From positions 1-6,544 of the forward strand of contig JAIRTN010000054.1 of NCBI GenBank assembly GCA_031254905.1: a stretch of 6,544 nucleotides of DNA, read 5' to 3'. Of this stretch, positions 1-5,749 are shown in pieces. The first letter of the stretch is position 1; each line of letters starts with the position of its first letter. Below the pieces are notes generated by a model, which did not search any database, had not been told where the DNA came from, and saw nothing but the letters and a program-made list of their open reading frames with translations. The stretch comes from Coriobacteriales bacterium (GTDB lineage: Bacteria > Actinomycetota > Coriobacteriia > Coriobacteriales > UBA8131). The position numbers and the translations under genes were made by a program.

Positions 1-719
1 TAACGCTGCTTTTCGTCATCGCCATCGCCATCTTTCTCGCGGACAACTTCGTCGGCCTTCTCACCATCCTCGTATTTTTGCTAATCGTAATAGCACTTTC
101 GTCCCTCACGCTGCGCCTCACCGCAAAGGCCTTCGCCCCGCTCTCCATCCTCCTCATCTTCCCCCTCATACTCAACCTCTTTTTCATGAGCGACGGCAAC
201 CAACTCGTCCGCTGGGGCATCATCCTCATCACCGACGGAGGCCTCTACCGCGCCGGCTTCATGACGCTGCGCCTCCTCCTGCTGTTCACCACGGCCGTTC
301 TGCTCACGCTTACCACCTCGCTCATCGCACTCGGCGACGCGGTGGCCTCCATGCTCAGGCCCTTCGAGCGCTTCGGCATGCCCTCCTATGAAATTGCCAT
401 GATGATTACCATCGCGCTGCGCTTCATACCCACGCTGCTCGAAGACTTCGACCACATCCGCAAGGCCCAGCAAGCCCGCGGCGCCGTATTCGACCGCGGC
501 GGCCCCATCGCGCGCGCAAAAGCCTTCCTCCCCTGCCTCATCCCGCTGTTCGCCCAGTCATTTCGCCGCGCCGAGGAACTCGCGCTCGCCATGGAAAGCC
601 GCTGTTACCACGGCGGCAGCGAGCGGACGCACTACCACATCCTCAAACTGGGCATGCGGGACGCCTGCGCCACCGCCTGCTGCTGCGCGCTGCTTCTCAC
701 CATGATTTTTTGGTTGTAA
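1..719 (+). CDS. ecfT: Energy-coupling factor (ECF) transporter transmembrane subunit EcfT, 5'-truncated by the window
   Basis: EcfT is the integral-membrane scaffold of ECF-type vitamin or metal importers; it links the substrate-binding S protein to the two EcfA ATPases. The frame is open from the window edge (first whole codon at 3), giving 238 visible residues, so the real start lies upstream; the TTG at 78 is only an internal leucine codon with no ribosome site and sits inside a membrane helix. Seen: several hydrophobic helices, the family stretch IALRFIP (about 474 to 482 minus 60 bases), then the first coupling motif Q-A-R-G-A (ARG at 474-482) and the second, A-M-E-S-R-C-Y-x-G-G (around 588-617), which contact the ATPases. 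The last helix has a C-x-x-x-C-C-C cluster. EcfT proteins are usually about 250-270 residues, so perhaps 10-30 are missing. ecfA and S-subunit genes probably lie upstream, out of view, and the substrate cannot be told from EcfT alone. The gene converges on the ccm operon and appears functionally unrelated to it. Confidence 0.93.
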   Translation, partial: TLLFVIAIAIFLADNFVGLLTILVFLLIVIALSSLTLRLTAKAFAPLSILLIFPLILNLFFMSDGNQLVRWGIILITDGGLYRAGFMTLRLLLLFTTAVLLTLTTSLIALGDAVASMLRPFERFGMPSYEIAMMITIALRFIPTLLEDFDHIRKAQQARGAVFDRGGPIARAKAFLPCLIPLFAQSFRRAEELALAMESRCYHGGSERTHYHILKLGMRDACATACCCALLLTMIFWL

Positions 720-725
720 TAAATG

Positions 726-764
726 GGGAGGCGGACGCTACGGTATGTTGCTTAACGCCCTCCC
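726..764. terminator. Candidate bidirectional stem-loop between convergent ecfT and ccmD
   Basis: GGGAGGCG at 726-733 can pair with CGCCCTCCC at 756-764, forming 8 base pairs with one bulged C and a 22-base loop. It sits where the two convergent genes end; the ccmD stop codon (752-754) lies in the loop. Neither side has a strong T-run: the plus side is followed by GCTTTCC, the minus side by CATTTATTAC. It may be a weak or factor-assisted terminator serving both strands. The position is favourable but the structure is not classic, so this is tentative. Confidence 0.3.
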
Positions 765-943
765 GCTTTCCGCGCGGCTAACTCCTCGGCCAAGGCCGCC
801 ATCTGGCGCTCGGTGCGCTTCAGCCCAAAGGTGACAACGAGGACGTAGGCCAAAAGCACGAGCCACATGAGGGCATAGGCGCCGATGACATAGGGGGCGG
901 CCGTCAGTACCGTACTATAGATTTCCGCAAGAACAGGGTCCAT
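752..943 (-). CDS. ccmD: CcmD-like small heme exporter subunit
   Basis: A 63-residue protein with one membrane helix (about residues 15-41) followed by a basic, amphipathic cytoplasmic tail (K-R-T-E-R-Q-M-A-A-L, then E-E-L-A-A-R-K). This is the architecture of CcmD, whose members are about 45-80 residues, vary in sequence and typically show an aromatic or proline-aromatic pair before the helix; here A-P-Y-V-I-G-A-Y. In E. coli, CcmD joins the CcmABC complex and is needed to release heme-loaded CcmE. The ATG at 943 follows the ccmC stop by one base, and GGAGG at 954-950 lies 6 bases before it, so the start is secure and translation is probably coupled to ccmC. The call rests on size, topology and being last in the ccm cluster, because the family is too short for strong motif evidence. 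Confidence 0.75.
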   Translation of the reverse strand: MDPVLAEIYSTVLTAAPYVIGAYALMWLVLLAYVLVVTFGLKRTERQMAALAEELAARKAGGR

Positions 944-944
944 G

Positions 945-1736
945 CTAATCCTCCAAACCTTCTTTTAAGAGTTCCAGTTGTTCACGCAGCCGCTGTTCGC
1001 GGAGGCGGAAGCGGTACAGTCCAAACGCGATGCAGAACATGCCCACCATCGACAAAAGCAGGGGCACCAGCATTGGTGGGGGCAGGCCCGAATCCGTCCT
1101 GAAGATGACCGGGTGTACGCTCGTTGGCACCAAGCGGGTAATCAGCAGACAGATGGGTACGTCGATGAAGGCGATGATGCCAAAAACCGAGGCAAAGGCC
1201 GCGCGACGCTCCGGGTCGTCGATGGCGTTGCGCAAGACAAAGTAGCCGATGACGAGCAGCATCAGTATAAAATACGTGGTCAGCCGCGGCTCCCACGTCC
1301 ACCAGACGCCCCACTCATAGCGCTCCCACAACTCGCCAGAAACCATGGTCATGAGGATGAAAACGAGCGAGATTTCGGTCGCGACCTTCGCGCAGAGGTC
1401 AAAGCGCTTGTCGCGCTTTACGAGGAACAGGGCACCGAATATGGCCGTAAAGGCCAGCGTCGCAAGGCTTACGACCGCCACCGGCATGTGGAAGTAGAAG
1501 ATTTTCTGCGAGAGAAGGAGCTTGTTTGTCACCATCTGGTCCCCTATGAGGACGGGCTCGTCCACCGCCGCGCCGAACACGAGCGGGGCCGTGGTGAAAC
1601 TGAGGATAAAGGCCACGGTTGTGAGCAGCGCGCCGAACACGAGAAGCGGGACGGCCAGCGTGTCAAGAAGGCTCGACCTTATCCCCATTTTTACTGAATT
1701 TTTCCCATTCGTAGAGGGAATCGTTTTATTGGGCAT
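945..1736 (-). CDS. ccmC: Heme-handling membrane protein CcmC (WWD domain)
   Basis: CcmC presents heme outside the membrane and promotes its covalent attachment to CcmE. The 263-residue protein has about six membrane helices. Between helices 3 and 4 it has a WWD domain: G-E-L-W at 134-137, then W-G-V-W-W-T-W-E-P-R-L-T-T at 142-154. The two histidines that flank this domain and act as axial heme ligands in the family are H83 (Y-F-H-M-P) and H208 (S-V-H-P-V). The usual WWxWD aspartate is glutamate here (E149). The C terminus is an arginine- and glutamate-rich helix (R-F-R-L-R-E-Q-R-L-R-E-Q), likely cytoplasmic. The start is ATG 1736, 12 bases after a GGAGG; an in-frame TGA lies just upstream, and an alternative start is Met17 at 1688. 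The 51-base gap from ccmB is the largest in the operon. CcsA/ResC of System II also has a WWD domain, but the neighbours and the W-E-P-R-L-T-T stretch point to CcmC. Confidence 0.95.
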   Translation of the reverse strand: MPNKTIPSTNGKNSVKMGIRSSLLDTLAVPLLVFGALLTTVAFILSFTTAPLVFGAAVDEPVLIGDQMVTNKLLLSQKIFYFHMPVAVVSLATLAFTAIFGALFLVKRDKRFDLCAKVATEISLVFILMTMVSGELWERYEWGVWWTWEPRLTTYFILMLLVIGYFVLRNAIDDPERRAAFASVFGIIAFIDVPICLLITRLVPTSVHPVIFRTDSGLPPPMLVPLLLSMVGMFCIAFGLYRFRLREQRLREQLELLKEGLED

Positions 1737-1758
1737 GGTTTGCGGTATCCTCCATCAT
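1726..1758 (-). CDS. Possible 10-codon minicistron overlapping the start of ccmC
   Basis: In the ccmB-ccmC gap, an ATGATG at 1758-1753 has a near-ideal ribosome site, GGAGG at 1771-1767 with 8 bases of spacing. It opens a reading frame encoding M-M-E-D-T-A-N-H-A-Q that stops at 1728-1726, inside ccmC and in another frame. A second GGAGG lies within the minicistron (1753-1749) and serves ccmC at a longer, 12-base spacing. If translated, it could feed ribosomes to ccmC by coupling. It may instead be a by-product of two adjacent ribosome sites. No function can be assigned. Confidence 0.3.
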   Translation of the reverse strand: MMEDTANHAQ

Positions 1759-1787
1759 CGTCGTTTCCTCCAAACTCAGGCGCGCAC

Positions 1788-2594
1788 CTAGGCGCTGACA
1801 ACAAAATCGTAAAGCAGCCACGACACCAGCACCATGATGACATCATATCCGATTGCCAAGGCCAGTGCCGGAAAGTAAGTCTCGACTATCATAGCAGAAT
1901 CGAGAATCGCGACGGTGGTCGCGGAGGTGCAGGCGTAGAGCAAGGGATAGATGAGCGGGATGAAAAGCACCGCCAGTAGCACGTCTTTGCCGCGCGTGTT
2001 CATCGTGATGGTCGCGAGCAGGGTGCCGACGCCGACGATGCCGATGGTGCCGACGGCGAGCGGGCCGAGGGTGAGCCAGAAGGTGGCCGAGGGTTGGGAG
2101 CCAGTGAGGAAGAAGAAGTAGAACAGCGGCAGGGTGATGAGTTCTACCGCCGCGAGAAAGAGCAGGTTGGAGCTGGCTTTTGCGAGGAAGATGACGGAGC
2201 GGTCGAGGGGGGCGAGGAGGATGCCTTCCAGCGAGCTTTCCTCTTTTTCGTGGGAGAAGGAGCGGTTGAGACCGAGGAGCGAGGTGAATACGATGAGCGC
2301 CCAGATGAGGCCGCCGCTCATTTGGAGGATGTCGAAGCTGCGCGCCGTTTGCGCGAGGGCCGCGCCGAAGATGACGAGGACGAGCAGGGAGTAGATGCCC
2401 ATGGAGGTGAGCATCTCGCGGGTGCGAAACTCGCGGCGGAGGTCTTTGGCGAGCAGCGTACGGTACTGCGCGAAGGCGGAGGGGCGGGTGGAAGCGCTTG
2501 GGGGTTTGGGGGGTGCGGGGGCGCTGGGCTTTGCGGGGGCGGAGGGCTTCGCGGGGGCGGAATACGGGGATGAGGACGCGGGTTTGGGGGACAT
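1788..2594 (-). CDS. ccmB: Heme exporter ABC permease subunit CcmB with N-terminal Pro/Ala-rich extension
   Basis: CcmB is the membrane partner of the ATPase CcmA; with CcmC and CcmD it forms the complex that uses ATP hydrolysis to free heme-loaded CcmE. The 268-residue protein has a typical CcmB body from about residue 42. This includes the amphipathic entry K-D-L-R-R-E-F-R-T-R-E (50-60), six hydrophobic helices, and the conserved stretch G-L-N-R-S-F-S-H-E-K-E (108-118), followed by L-E-G-I-L-L-A-P-L-D-R. Residues 1-40 are an added Pro/Ala/Ser/Lys tail with a repeated S-A-P-A-K-P unit; CcmB proteins of about 220-230 residues normally lack it. The ATG at 2594 shares one base with the ccmA stop (TGATG) behind a G-rich weak ribosome site, so coupling is likely. 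No methionine occurs between residues 1 and 61, which supports the long form. Confidence 0.94.
   Translation of the reverse strand: MSPKPASSSPYSAPAKPSAPAKPSAPAPPKPPSASTRPSAFAQYRTLLAKDLRREFRTREMLTSMGIYSLLVLVIFGAALAQTARSFDILQMSGGLIWALIVFTSLLGLNRSFSHEKEESSLEGILLAPLDRSVIFLAKASSNLLFLAAVELITLPLFYFFFLTGSQPSATFWLTLGPLAVGTIGIVGVGTLLATITMNTRGKDVLLAVLFIPLIYPLLYACTSATTVAILDSAMIVETYFPALALAIGYDVIMVLVSWLLYDFVVSA
2526..2561 (-). repeat. 18-bp direct tandem repeat in the ccmB N-terminal coding region
   Basis: Two adjacent 18-base units, 2526-2543 and 2544-2561, differ at one base (T at 2532, C at 2550, plus strand). Each encodes six residues of the S-A-P-A-K-P repeat in the CcmB extension, so a change in copy number would keep the frame. 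Confidence 0.85.
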
Positions 2595-3433
2595 CAGGCC
2601 ACCCCCATCCCGACGAGTTCGCGGTAGCGCGTGGCAAAGCTGTCGAAATCGAGGTCGGCGCTGCGGGCAAAGAGTTCCTTGCGGCCGCGCGCGAGCATGA
2701 GTACGTGGGTGCCCAATTCGAAGCCTTTGTGCAGGTCGTGGCTTACCATGACAAAGCTACGGCCTTCGCGCACACTGGCGAGCAGACCGTCGAGGATGTC
2801 GGCGGCGTGGGGGTCGAGGCCGGAGTAGGGCTCGTCGAGCAAGACGAGTTGCGGGTCGTGAATGAGGGCACGGGCGATAGAGAGGCGCTGCGTCATGCCG
2901 CGTGAGAAGGAGCGCACCGGGTCGTGGCGGCGCGCCGTGAGTTCAACGGTGGCAAGCATCTGCGAAACGCGCTGGGCCGGGTTTGCGACGCCGTAGAGGC
3001 GGGCGGCAAAGTGCAGGTTTTCCTCGGCCGTGAGGTCGAGGTAGAGCAGGGAGCGATGCGAGACAAGCCCGATACGCTCCCTAATATCATCGGAGTTTTC
3101 TTTGAGGCTCAGACCAAGGAGGCGGGCGGTGCCCGACGTGGGATGCGCGAGCGTCGATATGATGCGCAGCAATGTGGTTTTGCCGGCGCCGTTGGGCCCG
3201 AAGATGGAGAGGAAGGCGCCCTGCGGGAGCGTGAAGGATACGTCGTCGAGGGCCTTGCGCGACCCGAATACCTTCGAAAGCGCGCAAAGTTCGATGGCGG
3301 GAACCTCCGCGGAGGCTGCGGACGCGACTGCGGACGCGGCTACGGCGACATCCGCGACAACATCCGCGGCGACATCCGCGGCGGGGTTCGCAACGGCGGC
3401 GTTGTGCTGTTCCTCCTTCGCCCCGGGCGTCAC
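2594..3433 (-). CDS. ccmA: Heme exporter ABC ATPase CcmA with Ala-rich N-terminal extension
   Basis: CcmA is the cytoplasmic ATPase of the CcmABCD complex that drives release of holo-CcmE. Taking GTG 3433 as the start gives 279 residues. The ABC domain has Walker A G-P-N-G-A-G-K-T (79-86), a Q-loop region with V-S-H-R-S-L-L-Y where His stands for Gln as in other CcmA proteins, signature S-R-G-M-T-Q-R (177-183), Walker B L-V-L-L-D-E (196-201) and the H-loop histidine 232. Residues 10-43 are an Ala/Val/Asp low-complexity stretch that the usual 200-230-residue CcmA lacks. Start choice: GTG 3433 overlaps the ccmF stop as GTGA, with GGAGG at 3448-3444 ten bases before. The longer frame from GTG 3466 has no ribosome site and would run 37 bases into ccmF. 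The stop shares a base with the ccmB ATG. Confidence 0.94.
   Translation of the reverse strand: MTPGAKEEQHNAAVANPAADVAADVVADVAVAASAVASAASAEVPAIELCALSKVFGSRKALDDVSFTLPQGAFLSIFGPNGAGKTTLLRIISTLAHPTSGTARLLGLSLKENSDDIRERIGLVSHRSLLYLDLTAEENLHFAARLYGVANPAQRVSQMLATVELTARRHDPVRSFSRGMTQRLSIARALIHDPQLVLLDEPYSGLDPHAADILDGLLASVREGRSFVMVSHDLHKGFELGTHVLMLARGRKELFARSADLDFDSFATRYRELVGMGVA
3316..3339 (-). repeat. 12-bp direct repeat, two copies, in ccmA
   Basis: Units 3316-3327 and 3328-3339 (CTGCGGACGCG plus A or G on the plus strand) differ only in the last base. They encode part of the Ala/Ser/Val segment of the CcmA extension and lie 8 bases from a second repeat array of the same period. Confidence 0.7.
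3348..3383 (-). repeat. 12-bp tandem repeat, three copies, in ccmA
   Basis: Units begin at 3348, 3360 and 3372. The last two are identical (ACATCCGCGGCG, plus strand) and the first differs at two positions. They encode the A-A-D-V periodicity of the CcmA extension. The period is a multiple of three, so slippage would add or remove four residues without breaking the gene. Confidence 0.85.
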
Positions 3434-5745
3434 TGACGGTCTTCCTCCGCCCCTTCTTCTGGCCACGCGGCCACTGGCAAGGGCACATCGTCGTCTGATG
3501 CCGAGGCGGCAGACGACGCCTTAACTTTTGCGCGCGGGCCACGTCGCCCAACTGTCGAGATAATCGTTCCCACCATCAAAAGCCCAAAACCGACCCAGAC
3601 AAACGAGATGAGAGGGTTGATAAAGACGCTCAGTGAGAAGCCGCCCATGCTGCTCATTCCGTTGTAGACGATAAAGAGGTCCTCAAGCGGCGAACTCATA
3701 ACCCCTGCCAGCGGCTTGCGCTGCTGGTTTGTCTGAACAAAGAAGATGCCCGGCGAGACTTTGCCGCGGTACTGGTCGCCCTTATACACGTCGAAGGTGA
3801 CACTGTAGATGATGTCGCTGCCGTTTTCCTGCGGCTCGACGCTGTTCTTGTCGTAGACGAGACGGTAGTTCTGCACAATGAAGTCCCCGCCAGCCGTGTC
3901 GGTCTCCTCATCGTAGGGCAGATAGCCGGAAAACGAGGTGACGTACATGGAGGACCCGATAAGCCCCACGAGGATGATGGCCATGGAGAAATGCGCGAGA
4001 AAACCGCCGAAGCGCGAGGGCTGGTTGACCATGGCGGAAAAACAGGCGACGACGGGATTTATGCGCTTTGCCTTCGCCTGACCGCCGATGATGCGCCCAA
4101 GCATGAACAGCGAGTTCATCAGCAGAAGCGAGGCCACGAAAAAGCCCGCGAGCGTGAGGAAGAAGTAGTAGAAACTCGGGCCGCCCTCAAGCATTGTAGT
4201 TGCCTGTGAGCCGCCAGCGGCTATCATAGCATTATAGCTTGGCATGAGATAGACGATAAAGTAGACAAGAAGCAGCGCGAAGATGAACAGCGAACAAAGG
4301 GCGGGAATGCGTATGCGCTTCCAGAACAGCTTCCCGTCCGTCTTTGCCCACGAGAGCAGAGGACAGACAGCCATGAGGAGGCAGTATAGGATTCCCAAGG
4401 GTCGCGCGATGGCGTGATAGGTGGACGCGGAAAGCGACATTCCGCCATAGGGCATCCACGAGGGGAAGGCCGAGGAGAGCGTGAGGTAAAGAACAAGCAG
4501 CGCGCTCAGCACGAGGACAAGGTTGTTGAAGTAATAGGCAACGTCGCGCGTGGCAAGCGATTCGCCCAACTCGTCACCGCCCTCCTGCGAGCCGAAATTC
4601 TTACCTCTGATAAGAAGGCCGATGACACCCACGAGTACCGAGAGGACGATGAGCCCGAGGAACAGAAACAGCGAAACAGGGTCGCCCTCAAAGGCGTGGA
4701 CCGACTGCACGATGCCGGAGCGCGTGATGAAGGTGCCAACGATGACGAAGGCAAAGGCAAGACAGGCGCACATCACGGACCAACGCTTGAAGCCGCCCCT
4801 CTGGCGATAGACGGTAAAGCTATGCACGAGGGCCACGGCCAGCAGCCACGACAGCAGACTTGCGTTTTCAACGGGGTCCCAGCCCCAGTAGCCTCCCCAG
4901 CCAAGTACTACATAGGCCCATATCGCCCCAAGCCCGATGCCGATGCCCAAGAGAACCCAAGAGAGCAGGGCGTAGCGCTGGGAGCGCTCAACCCACTTCT
5001 TTGAGGAATCGTTGACGATGAGGGCGGCAATCGCGTAGGCAAAGGGAACGGTAAGCCCGGCATAGCCGATAAAGAGGGTGGGCGGATGAATCGCCATCGC
5101 CCAGTGCTCAAGCAGGACATTCATGCCCAAAACCATGGAAGGTTGCAGGGCCCCCGTCCCGGCAGCCGCCGCCTCCTGCATCAGTTGCTCAAAACTTTTG
5201 AGTTGGCTTGGCGAGATGAGATAGCGGGGGTCGCTGGCTACGAAGGGCATATTGCTCTCGGAAAACAGCAAGACGACGACGAAGGCGAAGGTGACAATCT
5301 GCATGACGAGCAGCGCCATGCTGTCTATCGCGTCGCGCTGTCTCAGGTTCTTGAGCGCAATGATGCCTGAAAAAAGGGCAATCAGCCACGCCCAGAGCAG
5401 AAGCGAACCGGCCCGTCCTCCCCAAAGCCCCGCCACGCGATAGAGAAGCGCAATCGGGCTGCTGGAATCGCTGTGTTGACGTATGACGTACTCAAGCGTG
5501 AAGTCGGGTGCCACAAAGCAATAGACGAGCAGGGCACAGCCAAAGGTGAGGGCGAGCGCGGTAATCAAAACCCCGATATAACCGACAAGACTGATGCGTC
5601 CCACGAGCAAGTCATGCTGCTCCTTCGACTTCTTGTTGACGGTTTTCGCCGAACCTCTGATGATTTTCTCGATGAGGAAGGCGCCAACGGAGATAACGAT
5701 GGCGACAAAAGCCACCATCAACGAGATAATACCTGCTATTGCCAT
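3430..5745 (-). CDS. ccmF: Cytochrome c heme lyase subunit CcmF
   Basis: CcmF accepts heme from holo-CcmE and attaches it to the CXXCH cysteines of apocytochromes outside the membrane. The 771-residue protein has about 14-16 membrane helices. The WWD domain reads G-W-G-G-Y-W-G-W-D-P-V-E-N (282-294). All four family heme-ligand histidines are identifiable: H220 (I-H-P-P-T-L-F-I-G-Y), H350 (S-V-H-A-F-E-G-D-P), and the intramembrane pair H308 (L-V-H-S-F) and H585 (L-A-H-F-S). The early motif normally W-G-G-H-E-G-S-L-L-L-W is W-G-G-R-A-G-S-L-L-L-W (108-118). A soluble external domain (about 602-705) precedes the last helix, and the C terminus (735-771) is a basic, then Ser/Ala, then acidic cytoplasmic tail. 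Typical CcmF is about 640-690 residues, so this one is long. ATG 5745 follows the ccmE stop by 4 bases, with AAAGGA at 5758-5753 seven bases ahead. NrfE is a related alternative, but the full ccm context favours CcmF. Confidence 0.97.
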   Translation of the reverse strand: MAIAGIISLMVAFVAIVISVGAFLIEKIIRGSAKTVNKKSKEQHDLLVGRISLVGYIGVLITALALTFGCALLVYCFVAPDFTLEYVIRQHSDSSSPIALLYRVAGLWGGRAGSLLLWAWLIALFSGIIALKNLRQRDAIDSMALLVMQIVTFAFVVVLLFSESNMPFVASDPRYLISPSQLKSFEQLMQEAAAAGTGALQPSMVLGMNVLLEHWAMAIHPPTLFIGYAGLTVPFAYAIAALIVNDSSKKWVERSQRYALLSWVLLGIGIGLGAIWAYVVLGWGGYWGWDPVENASLLSWLLAVALVHSFTVYRQRGGFKRWSVMCACLAFAFVIVGTFITRSGIVQSVHAFEGDPVSLFLFLGLIVLSVLVGVIGLLIRGKNFGSQEGGDELGESLATRDVAYYFNNLVLVLSALLVLYLTLSSAFPSWMPYGGMSLSASTYHAIARPLGILYCLLMAVCPLLSWAKTDGKLFWKRIRIPALCSLFIFALLLVYFIVYLMPSYNAMIAAGGSQATTMLEGGPSFYYFFLTLAGFFVASLLLMNSLFMLGRIIGGQAKAKRINPVVACFSAMVNQPSRFGGFLAHFSMAIILVGLIGSSMYVTSFSGYLPYDEETDTAGGDFIVQNYRLVYDKNSVEPQENGSDIIYSVTFDVYKGDQYRGKVSPGIFFVQTNQQRKPLAGVMSSPLEDLFIVYNGMSSMGGFSLSVFINPLISFVWVGFGLLMVGTIISTVGRRGPRAKVKASSAASASDDDVPLPVAAWPEEGAEEDRQ

Positions 5746-5749
5746 GTAG

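Noticed and set aside
588..617. Cys in place of Gly in the second EcfT coupling motif (E-S-R-C-Y)
   Set aside because: As far as I recall, R-C-Y occurs in many EcfT proteins beside R-G-Y, so it is not a sign of loss of function.
78..719. ecfT starting at TTG 78
   Set aside because: The frame is open to the window edge, the TTG has no ribosome site, and the sequence upstream continues a membrane helix typical of EcfT, so the gene is truncated by the window rather than starting here.
978..1697. 239-codon open frame on the plus strand across ccmC
   Set aside because: It is antisense to a well-supported ccmC. The product is a charged Arg/Glu/His/Gln-rich string with no helix or motif pattern, as expected from the complement of a membrane-protein gene in GC-rich DNA.
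2094..2573. 159-codon open frame on the plus strand across ccmB
   Set aside because: The product is Glu/Gly-rich low complexity opposite ccmB; the purine-rich strand explains the lack of stops.
1843..2670. 275-codon minus-strand frame overlapping ccmB and ccmA
   Set aside because: It is a +1/-1 shadow of ccmB, rich in Arg, Pro and His, with no domain. The true frame has clear CcmB motifs.
3304..3315. Perfect 12-bp palindrome CCTCCGCGGAGG in ccmA
   Set aside because: It lies inside coding repeat-rich GC DNA, has no second copy or promoter nearby, and is likely chance.
4414..5004. 196-codon open frame on the plus strand inside ccmF
   Set aside because: It is antisense to conserved CcmF segments, including the WWD region, and has no recognisable features.
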